Source of the DNA: Acetobacter cibinongensis
Lineage (GTDB): Bacteria > Pseudomonadota > Alphaproteobacteria > Acetobacterales > Acetobacteraceae
Direction: 5' to 3'
Length of the DNA: 64,000 nucleotides
Assembly: GCF_000963925.1 (NCBI RefSeq)
Contig: NZ_BAMV01000011.1
Coordinates: 1-64,000 of the forward strand
Part shown: positions 17,638 through 25,414 of the stretch, in pieces
Layout of the letters: each line of letters begins with the position of its first letter
Numbering within the stretch: the stretch's first letter is position 1
Notes under the pieces: model-generated
The model's database searches: none
Told to the model about the DNA's origin: nothing
The model's input: only the letters and a program-made list of their open reading frames with translations
Program-made: the position numbers and the translations under genes

Positions 17638-19482
17638 ATGCTATTTTGTCGCCTTCTGCCTACGGGTTTCCTCCTGCTTTCTGCCACAGCACTGCTAACG
17701 GCCCAGCCCGCCGGGGCAGCGCTGGCCTCTCAACCCACCCAGAAAGCCGTGCAGGGGCCAACCCAGACGGGCAGAGTCGACTCGGCGGCCTTTCTGGCCG
17801 CTGTTGTGGCAACGCATAACGGGGATGACGTACAGGCAGCCCAGTCGTTTCGTGCTGCCTCCGCAGCGGACCCGGCCAACCCGGAACTGATCAGGCAGGC
17901 TTTTGTCCGTAGTGTGCTGGCTGGAGACCCTGAGGCCGTGACACTTGCCGCACGGAACGAGAAGCTGCCGGGCGGCCAGACCATTATCTCTTCTCTGGTT
18001 CTGGGTAATGACGCCGCCGCACGCGGGGACTGGAAAACTGCCGCCAGTTTTTACCGTAAGGCAGAGGCGGACCCAATGGCGCACCTTATCATGCCACTGC
18101 TACAGGCATGGTGTGCTCAGGCCCAGAACCGTATGGATGAAGCCATAAACGGTCTGACCCGCACGCAGGGGTCTGTTCTGGTGCCGTTTTACACAACACA
18201 CGCGGCTCTAATCGCACAGGTTTCCGGCAATGCGCCCCGGGCGGGGGACCTGTTTGCGCAAGCTGCAAAGCTTATGCCGGGGTATGACCTGCTTCTGACC
18301 CGCTCGCATGCCGCATGGTACTGGTCCCAGGGCCAGCAAAGCAAAGCCCGCGACCTGTTGCGCGGCATGATAGAGTCAGACCCCATTCTCGCTCTTGCTG
18401 GTAAACAGTTGCAGGCCGAAATCAGCCATTTTCCTGTAACGACGGCCCAGCAGGGCCTTGCGCGGGCCTATGTGCTAACTGCCTTTTTGTTACGGCAGCA
18501 GTCCCGTCAACAGGAGCAGGAGCGCACGGCCGCCAACCAGCACGCCCCGACAGACCATCAGTTTGATGAAGCGTCCCGCCTTATGTTGGGTTTCGCCCTT
18601 GGGCTGGACCCCCGTCTGGCTGAGGCCCGCCTGATGCTTGCGGATATTCAGGACGATGAAGGGCATCATGATGCCGCGCGTGACACTCTGTTGCGTATTC
18701 CCCCGACCTCTCCTTTGGCTCCGGTAGCAGCCTTCAAGCTGGCGCTGGCAGACAACACGACCGATCATCTGGAGGAGGCTCGCATCAAGCTGACACAGCT
18801 TGTGCAGGATAATCCGGACCGGCTTCTGCCCGTTCGGGTGCTGGGCAACACGCTGGCAGCACTGAAAGACTGGAAAGGTGCTCTGGCCGCTTACAACAAG
18901 GCCATTGAGCTGAATAAGGCCCACAACAAGAAAGATGACTGGTCTTTGCTGTTTTTGCGGGCGGTCACCTACCATGAAATGGATGACTGGCCGCGCGCCA
19001 AGGCTGACCTAAAAACAGCTCTGGCGTTGGTGCCCAATGAACCTTTGGTACTGAATTTTCTGGGGTATTCCATGGCAGAGCGCCGGGAAGAGTTACCTGA
19101 GGCCGAGCGTATGCTGCGCCACGCTGTGGAACTGGACCCGCATGATGCTGCCATACGTGACAGCCTTGGCTGGGTCAAGGTGGAGCAGGGGGATTTGAAG
19201 GAAGGGACCGCCCTTCTGGAACAGGCTGCTGAACAGACGCCCGAGGACCCTGAGGTCAACTACCACCTTGGGGAAGCCTACTGGCGCGCTGGCCGCCATA
19301 GTGAAGGTGTTGACCAGTGGAACGTAGCCCTGGGCCTGAAGCCCGAGCCACGTGATGAGGCCCTGATACGCGCTGCACTGGCCCGTGCAGCCGCCGCAGG
19401 TGACAAAAAAGCAGAACAGATACAACAGGCTCCCCACCCATCCCCTTCCGAAGTACAGGCCCAAGGAAAGCATACGCCGTAA
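17638..19482 (+). CDS. TPR-repeat periplasmic protein
   Basis: The product of 614 residues has a clear signal peptide (LLPTGFLLLSATALLTAQPAGA). The rest is tetratricopeptide repeats: recognisable units include AAYNKAIELN, KADLKTALALVPNEPLVLNFLGYSMAERR, EAERMLRHAVELDPHDAAIRDSLGW and VNYHLGEAYWRAGRH. Such proteins scaffold envelope complexes; no catalytic domain is seen. The ATG at 17638 has GGATAGGG upstream, and the longer GTG frame at 17599 puts charged residues before the signal peptide. The stop codon TAA shares its last base with the ATG of ispE, so the two are co-translated, a pairing common in alphaproteobacteria. Its exact partner is unknown. Confidence 0.85.
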   Translation: MLFCRLLPTGFLLLSATALLTAQPAGAALASQPTQKAVQGPTQTGRVDSAAFLAAVVATHNGDDVQAAQSFRAASAADPANPELIRQAFVRSVLAGDPEAVTLAARNEKLPGGQTIISSLVLGNDAAARGDWKTAASFYRKAEADPMAHLIMPLLQAWCAQAQNRMDEAINGLTRTQGSVLVPFYTTHAALIAQVSGNAPRAGDLFAQAAKLMPGYDLLLTRSHAAWYWSQGQQSKARDLLRGMIESDPILALAGKQLQAEISHFPVTTAQQGLARAYVLTAFLLRQQSRQQEQERTAANQHAPTDHQFDEASRLMLGFALGLDPRLAEARLMLADIQDDEGHHDAARDTLLRIPPTSPLAPVAAFKLALADNTTDHLEEARIKLTQLVQDNPDRLLPVRVLGNTLAALKDWKGALAAYNKAIELNKAHNKKDDWSLLFLRAVTYHEMDDWPRAKADLKTALALVPNEPLVLNFLGYSMAERREELPEAERMLRHAVELDPHDAAIRDSLGWVKVEQGDLKEGTALLEQAAEQTPEDPEVNYHLGEAYWRAGRHSEGVDQWNVALGLKPEPRDEALIRAALARAAAAGDKKAEQIQQAPHPSPSEVQAQGKHTP

Positions 19483-20387
19483 TGTCCGCCACAGTTCTTA
19501 CAGCCCCCCAGTCCATCTTGACCGAGGAGGCGCACGCCAAAATTAACCTCTATCTGCATGTTACGGGTAAGCGGCCTGATGGGTACCATTTGCTTGACAG
19601 TCTTGTTGTCTTTGCGGGAGCAGGCGACCGGCTGACATATTTTCCTGACTCTACACCCCTGACGCTTGAGCTGGGTGGCAGATTTGGGGCCACTCTGGGG
19701 GCAGATGCTGCTGGCCCGGACAATCTGGTTATGAAGGCTGCCTCCCTTTTGCGGGCGGCCAGCAAGCCGGGAGCCAGAATACAGGGTGGCAGATTGGTGC
19801 TGGAAAAAAACCTGCCTGTTGCCTCTGGTATTGGGGGTGGCTCAGCGGATGCCGCTGCGGCGCTACGGTTGCTGAACCGGGCATGGCACGCGGGGGTGGA
19901 GACCAGCACCCTTTTGCAGTTGGCGGAGCAACTTGGGGCGGATGTGCCAGTTTGTCTGGCCAGCCAGACAGCCCGGATGGAAGGCATTGGTGAGCATCTG
20001 TCCGCCGGGCCAGTACTGCCTGACTGCGGGATGGTGCTGGTTAATTGTGGGGTGGGGGTCTCTACACCAGAGGTCTTTCGGAAGCGTGAGGGCGCTTTTC
20101 ATGCCCGCGCAGACCTGCCAACGCGCTGGGCCTCAGCGCAGGACCTGGTCGATAGCCTTGCCCAACAGACAAACAGCCTGGAAGCGCCGGCGTGCCAGAT
20201 TTGCCCCCCTGTGCAGGATGTTCTGACAACACTGGCACACCTGCCAGAGGCCCTGCTTGCGCGTATGAGCGGGTCCGGGGCGACCTGCTTTGCCTTATTT
20301 TCCACGCCTGACCAGGCATATCAGGCAGCCCAGCACCTAGCTGAGCAGCAGCCAGACTGGTGGGTATGGGGTGGCGCTCTGGTGTAG
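19482..20387 (+). CDS. ispE: 4-diphosphocytidyl-2-C-methyl-D-erythritol kinase
   Basis: A 301-residue GHMP-family kinase that phosphorylates the 2-hydroxyl of CDP-methylerythritol in the MEP pathway. The N-terminal HAKINLYLHVTGKRPDGYH holds the catalytic Lys20 and the substrate-binding Asn22. The ATP loop is LPVASGIGGGSADAAAA (residues 111-127). The catalytic Asp154 lies in LGADVPVCL, and the C-terminal motif MSGSGATCFALF completes the fold. It overlaps the TPR gene by one base. Together with the dxs fragment at the left edge, this is the second MEP-pathway gene in the window, supplying precursors for hopanoids and quinones. Confidence 0.94.
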   Translation: MSATVLTAPQSILTEEAHAKINLYLHVTGKRPDGYHLLDSLVVFAGAGDRLTYFPDSTPLTLELGGRFGATLGADAAGPDNLVMKAASLLRAASKPGARIQGGRLVLEKNLPVASGIGGGSADAAAALRLLNRAWHAGVETSTLLQLAEQLGADVPVCLASQTARMEGIGEHLSAGPVLPDCGMVLVNCGVGVSTPEVFRKREGAFHARADLPTRWASAQDLVDSLAQQTNSLEAPACQICPPVQDVLTTLAHLPEALLARMSGSGATCFALFSTPDQAYQAAQHLAEQQPDWWVWGGALV

Positions 20388-20505
20388 CCACCACTAACAG
20401 TCTAAAAAATACTCAAAATTCGATGCTCATGGTTGTAAGTGGAAAGTAAAGCACACATAAATTAAGATATACGTTCTCATGATCTGAAATAAAGAGGAGG
20501 TGATG

Positions 20506-20904
20506 ATGTTTTCTAAAATAGATTTTACACTGACCGATGACAAAAAATCCGTCACCATGACGCTCTCATCTGAAGATGATGCGGACAAGCCAGCCGTCAT
20601 CTCGCTCTCCGCAGAGCAGGTGACGCAGATCATTCAGGTTCTGGGCCGCGTGCGGGAAACCATGCTGGAAGGGCAGGATGTACCGTCCATTGAAGGCGCA
20701 CGCTTTACTCCGGTAGTGCGCACCCGCTGGGCGTTGCAGCCAGAAGCCAGTACAGATGGGTCCGTGCTGGCCTTCCAGCACCCTGCCTATGGGCCGGTCG
20801 GTCTGGTCCTAACGCCGCAGGATTCTGACAAACTCATGCGTGGTTTGCACATGCATCAGGAAATACGGCGCGACAATTACGCCAATCGTGGCAAATTGAA
20901 CTAA
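20506..20904 (+). CDS. Hypothetical protein, 132 residues
   Basis: No family is recognised. The protein is mostly polar, starts MFSKIDFTLTDDKKSVTMTL, and has a helix-forming middle (SAEQVTQIIQVLGRVRETML) and a motif-like HPAYGPVGLVLTPQD. It has no signal peptide or membrane segment. I use the ATG at 20506, five bases after GAGGAGG; an ATG at 20503 is closer than ideal. It is followed by a Mop-like gene 72 bases downstream on the same strand and may be cotranscribed with it. Confidence 0.7.
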   Translation: MFSKIDFTLTDDKKSVTMTLSSEDDADKPAVISLSAEQVTQIIQVLGRVRETMLEGQDVPSIEGARFTPVVRTRWALQPEASTDGSVLAFQHPAYGPVGLVLTPQDSDKLMRGLHMHQEIRRDNYANRGKLN

Positions 20905-20914
20905 CACGCTGCTT

Positions 20915-20952
20915 CCGGGAAGGCGTGGTGCGCAAGCGCGCTGTTTTCCCGG
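20915..20952 (+). other. GC-rich hairpin in leader of the Mop-like gene
   Basis: CCGGGAA pairs with TTCCCGG, enclosing a second GC-rich helix (GTGCGC / GCGCGC). It sits between the hypothetical gene and the molybdopterin-binding-protein gene, about 25 bases before the latter's start. It could be a leader structure or a weak terminator; no T run follows. It does not match a molybdenum-cofactor riboswitch that I can verify. Confidence 0.25.
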
Positions 20953-20976
20953 TCCAAACTCAGTAAAGGCTACATT

Positions 20977-21186
20977 ATGAAACTTAGTGCGCGAAACCAG
21001 TTAAAAGGTAAGGTTCTTTCCATCCAGAAAGGGGCGACCACCTCTCATGTCAGCATCGAACTGGTAGGGGGTGCCGTTGTGATGGCCTCTATTACCAACG
21101 AAGCCGTAGCTGACCTCGGGCTGGTTGTCGGTCAACCGGCTGTAGCAGTTATAAAAGCCTCTGACGTGATGGTTGGCGTAGAGTGA
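20977..21186 (+). CDS. Mop/TOBE-domain molybdate-binding protein (molbindin)
   Basis: At 69 residues it is one complete Mop domain. The signature SARNQLKGKVLSIQKG at the N terminus and VVMASITNEAVADLGL in the middle match molbindins, which oligomerise and bind molybdate or tungstate oxyanions in the cytoplasm. A short AAAGGCTACATT leader precedes the ATG. No modABC transporter genes are next to it, so its role is probably molybdate storage or buffering. A short hairpin (GCCCGC / GCGGGC, 21194-21213) follows the stop codon. Confidence 0.88.
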   Translation: MKLSARNQLKGKVLSIQKGATTSHVSIELVGGAVVMASITNEAVADLGLVVGQPAVAVIKASDVMVGVE

Positions 21187-21193
21187 AAATTAG

Positions 21194-21218
21194 GCCCGCT
21201 CTTTAATGCGGGCTTATT
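21194..21218 (+). terminator. Putative terminator after the Mop-like gene
   Basis: A 6-bp stem GCCCGC / GCGGGC with an 8-base loop, followed by TTATT. Modest but well placed, 8 bases after the stop codon. Confidence 0.5.
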
Positions 21219-21254
21219 CGGCTTGCTCATAGAACTTTTGCGAGGGGTGCCTTA

Positions 21255-22151
21255 TTACAGAGGGCATCCTTCCGCAGGAAGGCCGAAGGCCGGATTGTGC
21301 AGAAAAGTCTGGTCCGTCAGTGTTTGCATAAAGGCGACCAGGGCTTCGCTCTGTCGTGGTGTCAGCGTGATAGCGTGATGGGCCTGTAAGGCGGCCTCCA
21401 GCGTAGGGGCGCTCCCATCATGCAAATAGGGAGCCGTGACAGCAACGTTGCGTAGAGACGGCGTCCTTATAGCCGTAGAACTTGCGGAAGTCAGCTTATA
21501 GAACTTCTGGTCCGACAGTAAAAACCCACTGTGGCAGGCTGCACATTTTTTCTCTTTAAAAAAAAGACTGGCCCCCTCTTCTGCCTGAAGGGGAAGGGGA
21601 TGGTGCTCTTTCTGGGCGCGGTCCCATGCGCTGGTGTTGGACACGAGAGTGCGCTCAAAAGCAGAGACTGCCTGTGCAATGGTGTCTGCGGTTATATGGC
21701 CTGATTCATCAGGAAAAGCCTGTTTAAAAAGTTTCTGGTAGCAGGCGTCTGATGCCACTCTCTGTTCCAGAACAGCCTTGCTTGTCATACCCATTTCAAC
21801 AGGGTCATGCCCCATCAAGGGCGTGAAAAACTGATCTTCCAGTCGGGAGATATGCTGCTCCAGCCATGTCAGGGTTGTGAAGTCCTTGATATTGGCCAAT
21901 GAGGGGACATTGCGAATGCCCTCTTCATTTGTCACGCCCATATGGGTTGCATTGCTCTCTGCAAAAGCATGCTTCTGGTTGTGGCACGTTGCGCAGGACA
22001 TACTGCCATCAGCCGAGAGGTCTGCATCATAAAACAGCCGTCTGCCCAGTGCAGTCCGTGCCTCCTCTTGTGAAAGAGAACTTGCCTGCACAGTTGAGAA
22101 TAATGCTGTGCAGGACAGGAAGATCAGAAAGTAAAAGGAAGCTGAGCGCAC
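21255..22151 (-). CDS. Di-heme cytochrome c peroxidase-family protein (MauG/MbnH-like)
   Basis: This 298-residue secreted c-type cytochrome carries two heme motifs, CATCH at residues 53-57 and CAACH at 203-207. A signal peptide (FYFLIFLSCTALFSTVQA) precedes the first. The middle stretch LEDQFFTPLMGHDPVEMG resembles the MXAN_0977/MbnH branch of the family, whose members oxidise protein tryptophan rather than only peroxide. The start is a GTG at 22151, one base after the stop of the upstream gene, since no ATG occurs before the heme region. Together with the small periplasmic protein and the divergent TonB receptor it forms a likely metal-uptake module. The MbnH resemblance is from memory of motifs, not an alignment. 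Confidence 0.84.
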   Translation of the reverse strand: MRSASFYFLIFLSCTALFSTVQASSLSQEEARTALGRRLFYDADLSADGSMSCATCHNQKHAFAESNATHMGVTNEEGIRNVPSLANIKDFTTLTWLEQHISRLEDQFFTPLMGHDPVEMGMTSKAVLEQRVASDACYQKLFKQAFPDESGHITADTIAQAVSAFERTLVSNTSAWDRAQKEHHPLPLQAEEGASLFFKEKKCAACHSGFLLSDQKFYKLTSASSTAIRTPSLRNVAVTAPYLHDGSAPTLEAALQAHHAITLTPRQSEALVAFMQTLTDQTFLHNPAFGLPAEGCPL

Positions 22152-22152
22152 T

Positions 22153-22695
22153 CTACTGAACTTTAATAACCATCACTTCAAGGGTAGGGGTTCCGCTACC
22201 ACTGATCTGAATGGTCTGGCGGCCTGCCGGAAGGGTGAAGTCAACCATTTTGCCAATACCGCTACAGGCAGGCCCATGCTGATGGTGGGTTGAGTCAGTC
22301 ACCTTGCCCTGTGCAATAACGTCCAACCACGCCCGGCCAGACAGCATGACGCGGTATGTACCAGCGTCAGGTGTGTCAAACGCCAGCAATCCCCCTGAAC
22401 TGACTTTGCCGCCGGGGGCTTCTGGTCGAACGCTATACTGTATGTCCGTGGTGGGGTGCAGGGTCACCTGTGCGGCCTTGCCAACGGTCAGTAAAGCCAC
22501 ATTTAGGCCATCCGGCTGGGTGGCAGCACTTACCGGGGTAGGGCTTGTCCATGGCGCAAGGGCAGGGGGGAGAGCGGGTGCAGGGTGTTGTGTACACTGG
22601 GCTGTATGTTCTGCGGCCCAGCCCGTACCAACAGGGTAAAACCCTGCGCAGGCGAACAGCGCGGTCAGGCGCAGGAACTGTTTCACTCTTGCCAT
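22153..22695 (-). CDS. Small periplasmic protein of unknown function
   Basis: The product of 180 residues has a signal peptide (FLRLTALFACAGFYPVGTGWA). After cleavage it has a beta-rich layout with two cysteines (AQCTQHP and GPACSGIGKMVDF) and a His-rich loop STHHQHGPACSG that could bind metal. Proteins of this type are sometimes labelled homogentisate dioxygenase, which the sequence does not support. A good ribosome binding site (AGGAGAG) precedes the ATG. It is one base from the di-heme peroxidase gene, so they are an operon, and is divergent from a TonB receptor. The arrangement recalls MbnP next to MbnH in methanobactin clusters, but this protein is shorter and not clearly MbnP. Confidence 0.72.
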   Translation of the reverse strand: MARVKQFLRLTALFACAGFYPVGTGWAAEHTAQCTQHPAPALPPALAPWTSPTPVSAATQPDGLNVALLTVGKAAQVTLHPTTDIQYSVRPEAPGGKVSSGGLLAFDTPDAGTYRVMLSGRAWLDVIAQGKVTDSTHHQHGPACSGIGKMVDFTLPAGRQTIQISGSGTPTLEVMVIKVQ

Positions 22696-22707
22696 GAGGC
22701 TCTCCTA

Positions 22708-22735
22708 TTATCTATATTTATGTATATATAGATAA
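22708..22735. promoter_or_regulatory. Palindromic operator in the divergent promoter
   Basis: TTATCTATA and TATAGATAA form a perfect 9-bp inverted repeat around a 10-base AT-rich centre. It is placed in the 55-base gap between the divergent periplasmic-protein and TonB-receptor genes. Position and symmetry suggest a dimeric repressor, for example a metal sensor. It does not resemble the Fur boxes seen elsewhere in the window. Confidence 0.55.
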
Positions 22736-22750
22736 CGGCCGGAATCGTAA

Positions 22751-24916
22751 ATGACTGCACGCCTCTTTGCCAGAACGGCATCACTCTCTTTCATGACTGT
22801 CCTGGGAATGGGGAGCCTTGGTGTGGAGGATGCGTGGTCGCAGTCTCAGGATGCCACCTATGTGGCGGACACCAACGAGAACACCAAGACCCGCAAAAGC
22901 AAGCCCGCTGCCACGTCTGGCACGAGTAGTGTTTCTGCACCCCAGACCCACACACAGACTCAGGAAGCCGCAGATGTGTATGGGCCGGGGCAGATTACGG
23001 TTTACGGGACACGCACGCCACAGGCGTTGGTAGGCAGTTCAACGCTTTCTGCTGCATCTATTTACATGTTTAATAAAAATACGCTGGATGAAGCGGCCAA
23101 TCTTATCCCCGGCGTTAGTTCAGCAAACACCGGGGGCACCCGGAATGAACGCACACTGACGGTACGTGGGTTTAACCGCTTTCAGGTGCCGTTGCTGGTG
23201 GATGGCGTGCGTATTTACCTGCCCGCAGATAACCGACTGGATTATGGGCGCTTTCTGACGTCAGATATTGCTGAAATTCAGGTCGCCAAAGGCTATGCTT
23301 CCGTTCTGGATGGTCCGGACGCCATGGGAGGCATGGTCAATCTGGTAACGCGCAAACCCAGTAAAGCGCTGGAAGGAGAGTTACGGGGCGGCACCATGCT
23401 GGGGCATGGGGGTGGGTACTCAGGTTATAACGTCTCAGGCCTGATCGGCACGCGGCAAAACAAATGGTATGCTCAGGCCAGTTTTGCGGTCAATAACGTT
23501 GACCATACGGATCTGTCTTCTCATTACACACCTACGGCTACGCAGAGGAAAGGCAAAAGGCTGCTCTCTGATTCTGCAGACTGGCGAGTGAACCTTAAGG
23601 CGGGTTACACGCCCAACGCAACGGATGAATATACCGTCAACTACACCCGTCAGGGTGGAGAAAAAAGAGCGCCTTATAACGTGAATGACTCTGTGGCGTT
23701 GCAGAGAAACTGGACATGGCCTGACTGGAATCTGGACAGTTTGTCCCTGACCAGCCGCACACGCCTTGCGGATAGACTGACGTTACGGACAAAGCTGTAC
23801 CGCAACACGTTTTACAACTTACTGCGTAGTTTTGATACCTCCAGTCTGGACACACAAACCAAACCCAAAGCGTTTAATAGTGAGTATAATGATACAGCTT
23901 GGGGTGGCTCGGCCCGTCTGGATGCCAAGGTCTCGCGGCGCGATACATTTGGTCTGGCCTTTTACGGGCGGCGTGATGAACATGCAGAAATACAGCAGGT
24001 TTTTCCCGGCGGCAGTTACCAACCGCGCCTGACTTCTGTTGAGCAGAGTTACAGTATTGCTGCAGAAAACACGTTTGCGCTTCTCAGCACCTTATCTTTT
24101 ACAGCGGGTGTCAGTTATGACTGGCGCGTGCTGGAGCGGGCGCAGGGCTATTCGGCAGGTATTATCAATTATCCTACCCGTAACAGGGGCGCCCCTAATG
24201 GGCAGGCACGGTTGAGCTGGAAGCCTGATGCCGCGTCAGAACTCCATATCAGTTTTTCTGATCGCGTGCGTTTCCCCACGTTGTTTGAACGGTTTAGCAC
24301 GCGGTTTGGGGGTGCGGTTTCAAGCCCGTGGCTTAAGCCTGAACGCGCACAGAACTATGAATTGGGCGGCTCCCACAATTTTGGAAAAATACAGGTTGCA
24401 GGAGCGCTTTTCTATTCGCATTTGAACGACCTGATTGCGTCTTTTCCTACCATTTATAATGGCGTTGCAGTGTCCCAAAGCCGGAATGTGAGTAGTGGAA
24501 ATTATGCGGGGGCAGAAATTTCCATAGCTATACCGCTTCGTAAAAACCTTTTATTAGGCGGTAACTATACATATATTCATCAAAGCGTGACTGTGCCAGG
24601 TACACCCAATTATAAGCCAGGTGATGTGCCAACACATAAAGCCTTTGCTTATGTAGAGTGGGAACCAATAAAAGGGTTGAGGTTTGTTCCCAACGTAGCT
24701 GTGGCATCTAACCGTTGGACAACGGATACATCGGGGCTGTTCTATTTCCGAACCGGACATAACGTCAATCTGGCAGCGCGTCTGGATTACCAGATTACGC
24801 CTAATGTGCAGGTAGGCGTTAATGCGTCCAACTTGCTGGACCAAAACTACCAGCTTGTCTCAGGTTTTCCTGAGCAAGGGCGCAATTTTTTCGTAAACCT
24901 GCGTATTTCTGGTTGA
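22751..24916 (+). CDS. TonB-dependent receptor (metal-uptake type)
   Basis: A 721-residue outer-membrane receptor with an N-terminal signal sequence (SFMTVLGMGSLGVEDAWS). A Thr/Ser/Gln-rich linker is followed by a TonB-box-like QITVYGTR and a plug (NERTLTVRGFNRFQVPLLVDGVR, EIQVAKGYASVLDGPDAMGGMV). The barrel ends in a strand near LRISG. The plug has GPDAMGGM rather than the siderophore-class GPASALYG, which suggests a cobalamin/copper-type or other non-siderophore ligand. It is divergent from the small periplasmic protein and di-heme peroxidase. Two hairpins follow the stop, the second a good terminator. Ligand unknown; copper is a hypothesis from the neighbours. Confidence 0.88.
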   Translation: MTARLFARTASLSFMTVLGMGSLGVEDAWSQSQDATYVADTNENTKTRKSKPAATSGTSSVSAPQTHTQTQEAADVYGPGQITVYGTRTPQALVGSSTLSAASIYMFNKNTLDEAANLIPGVSSANTGGTRNERTLTVRGFNRFQVPLLVDGVRIYLPADNRLDYGRFLTSDIAEIQVAKGYASVLDGPDAMGGMVNLVTRKPSKALEGELRGGTMLGHGGGYSGYNVSGLIGTRQNKWYAQASFAVNNVDHTDLSSHYTPTATQRKGKRLLSDSADWRVNLKAGYTPNATDEYTVNYTRQGGEKRAPYNVNDSVALQRNWTWPDWNLDSLSLTSRTRLADRLTLRTKLYRNTFYNLLRSFDTSSLDTQTKPKAFNSEYNDTAWGGSARLDAKVSRRDTFGLAFYGRRDEHAEIQQVFPGGSYQPRLTSVEQSYSIAAENTFALLSTLSFTAGVSYDWRVLERAQGYSAGIINYPTRNRGAPNGQARLSWKPDAASELHISFSDRVRFPTLFERFSTRFGGAVSSPWLKPERAQNYELGGSHNFGKIQVAGALFYSHLNDLIASFPTIYNGVAVSQSRNVSSGNYAGAEISIAIPLRKNLLLGGNYTYIHQSVTVPGTPNYKPGDVPTHKAFAYVEWEPIKGLRFVPNVAVASNRWTTDTSGLFYFRTGHNVNLAARLDYQITPNVQVGVNASNLLDQNYQLVSGFPEQGRNFFVNLRISG

Positions 24917-24937
24917 GCTTATAAGGGGTGGCGGTGC

Positions 24938-24985
24938 GTGTGGGGTAAGCAACCCTGCGCGGATGTAGGGTTGCTTACCCCACAC
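24938..24985 (+). repeat. Perfect 19-bp inverted repeat downstream of the TonB receptor
   Basis: GTGTGGGGTAAGCAACCCT pairs with AGGGTTGCTTACCCCACAC around a 10-base loop. It lies 22 bases after the stop codon. No T run follows, so it is not a standard terminator. It could be an mRNA 3' stabiliser or a binding site. Confidence 0.6.
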
Positions 24986-25019
24986 ATAGGCTCTCTCAAA
25001 ACGACACGACCAAACCGGA

Positions 25020-25064
25020 AGCATGGTGCCCTTTGAAATATCAAGGGTGTGCCATGCTTTTTTT
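25020..25064 (+). terminator. Rho-independent terminator after the TonB receptor
   Basis: AGCATGG and CCATGCT flank a further CCCTT / AAGGG helix; seven T follow. This is the likely 3' end of the receptor transcript. Confidence 0.82.
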
Positions 25065-25235
25065 GTGCATGTGTCTTCACTCATTGGCTCTTATCGTGTC
25101 GTTCCAGCTAGGGTTTGGCTGTGCGCAGACGGGGCAAAATTCTTAGCCGCTATGCCCGATTCCTGCATTTTGAGACGAAGGGTAGGGGTAGCTCTTCGCG
25201 CTACGCATGGCAGAAAACAACAGGTTTGGTCTTTA

Positions 25236-25253
25236 TGTCTCATATCTGAAACA
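25236..25253. promoter_or_regulatory. Inverted-repeat operator upstream of the PQQ dehydrogenase gene
   Basis: TGTCTCATATCTGAAACA is an inverted repeat of the form TGTYTCA-N4-TGARACA, typical of upstream activating sites for Fis-type dimeric activators. The half-site TGAAACAGT recurs at 25293-25301. The site lies 162 bases before the start codon. The nearby AcoR-like regulator gene at 28956 makes it a candidate binder. This is inference; no assay or alignment was possible. Confidence 0.45.
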
Positions 25254-25300
25254 GTTTCTGCTATTTGTACAAAGATCTGTGAGTAAGCTACCTGAAACAG

Positions 25301-25316
25301 TGGCATTTTCTAGGCA
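25301..25316 (+). promoter_or_regulatory. Possible sigma54 (-24/-12) promoter
   Basis: TGGCATTTTCTAGGCA has the invariant GG and GC at exactly 12-base spacing and matches TGGCA and GCA of the consensus, but the TT before GC is AG. It lies about 98 bases before the PQQ-dehydrogenase start and just after the inverted-repeat operator. The candidate regulator lacks an AAA+ domain, which argues against a purely sigma54 mechanism. Confidence 0.35.
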
Positions 25317-25414
25317 ATTGCTGTTCACCAGACAAAATGGCTGGTGGTGAGACGTGGCCCTAATGACCCCTCTGCTCGCTGGCAGCCACTGAAACATTCA
25401 GAGAGACACTCAAC

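Noticed and set aside
20905..20976. Molybdenum-cofactor riboswitch before the Mop-like gene
   Set aside because: The gap is only 72 bases, shorter than the usual aptamer, and I cannot match the conserved core.
22153..22695. Homogentisate dioxygenase label for the small periplasmic protein
   Set aside because: It is secreted, much too short and lacks the cupin iron motif, so this common transfer label is not supported.
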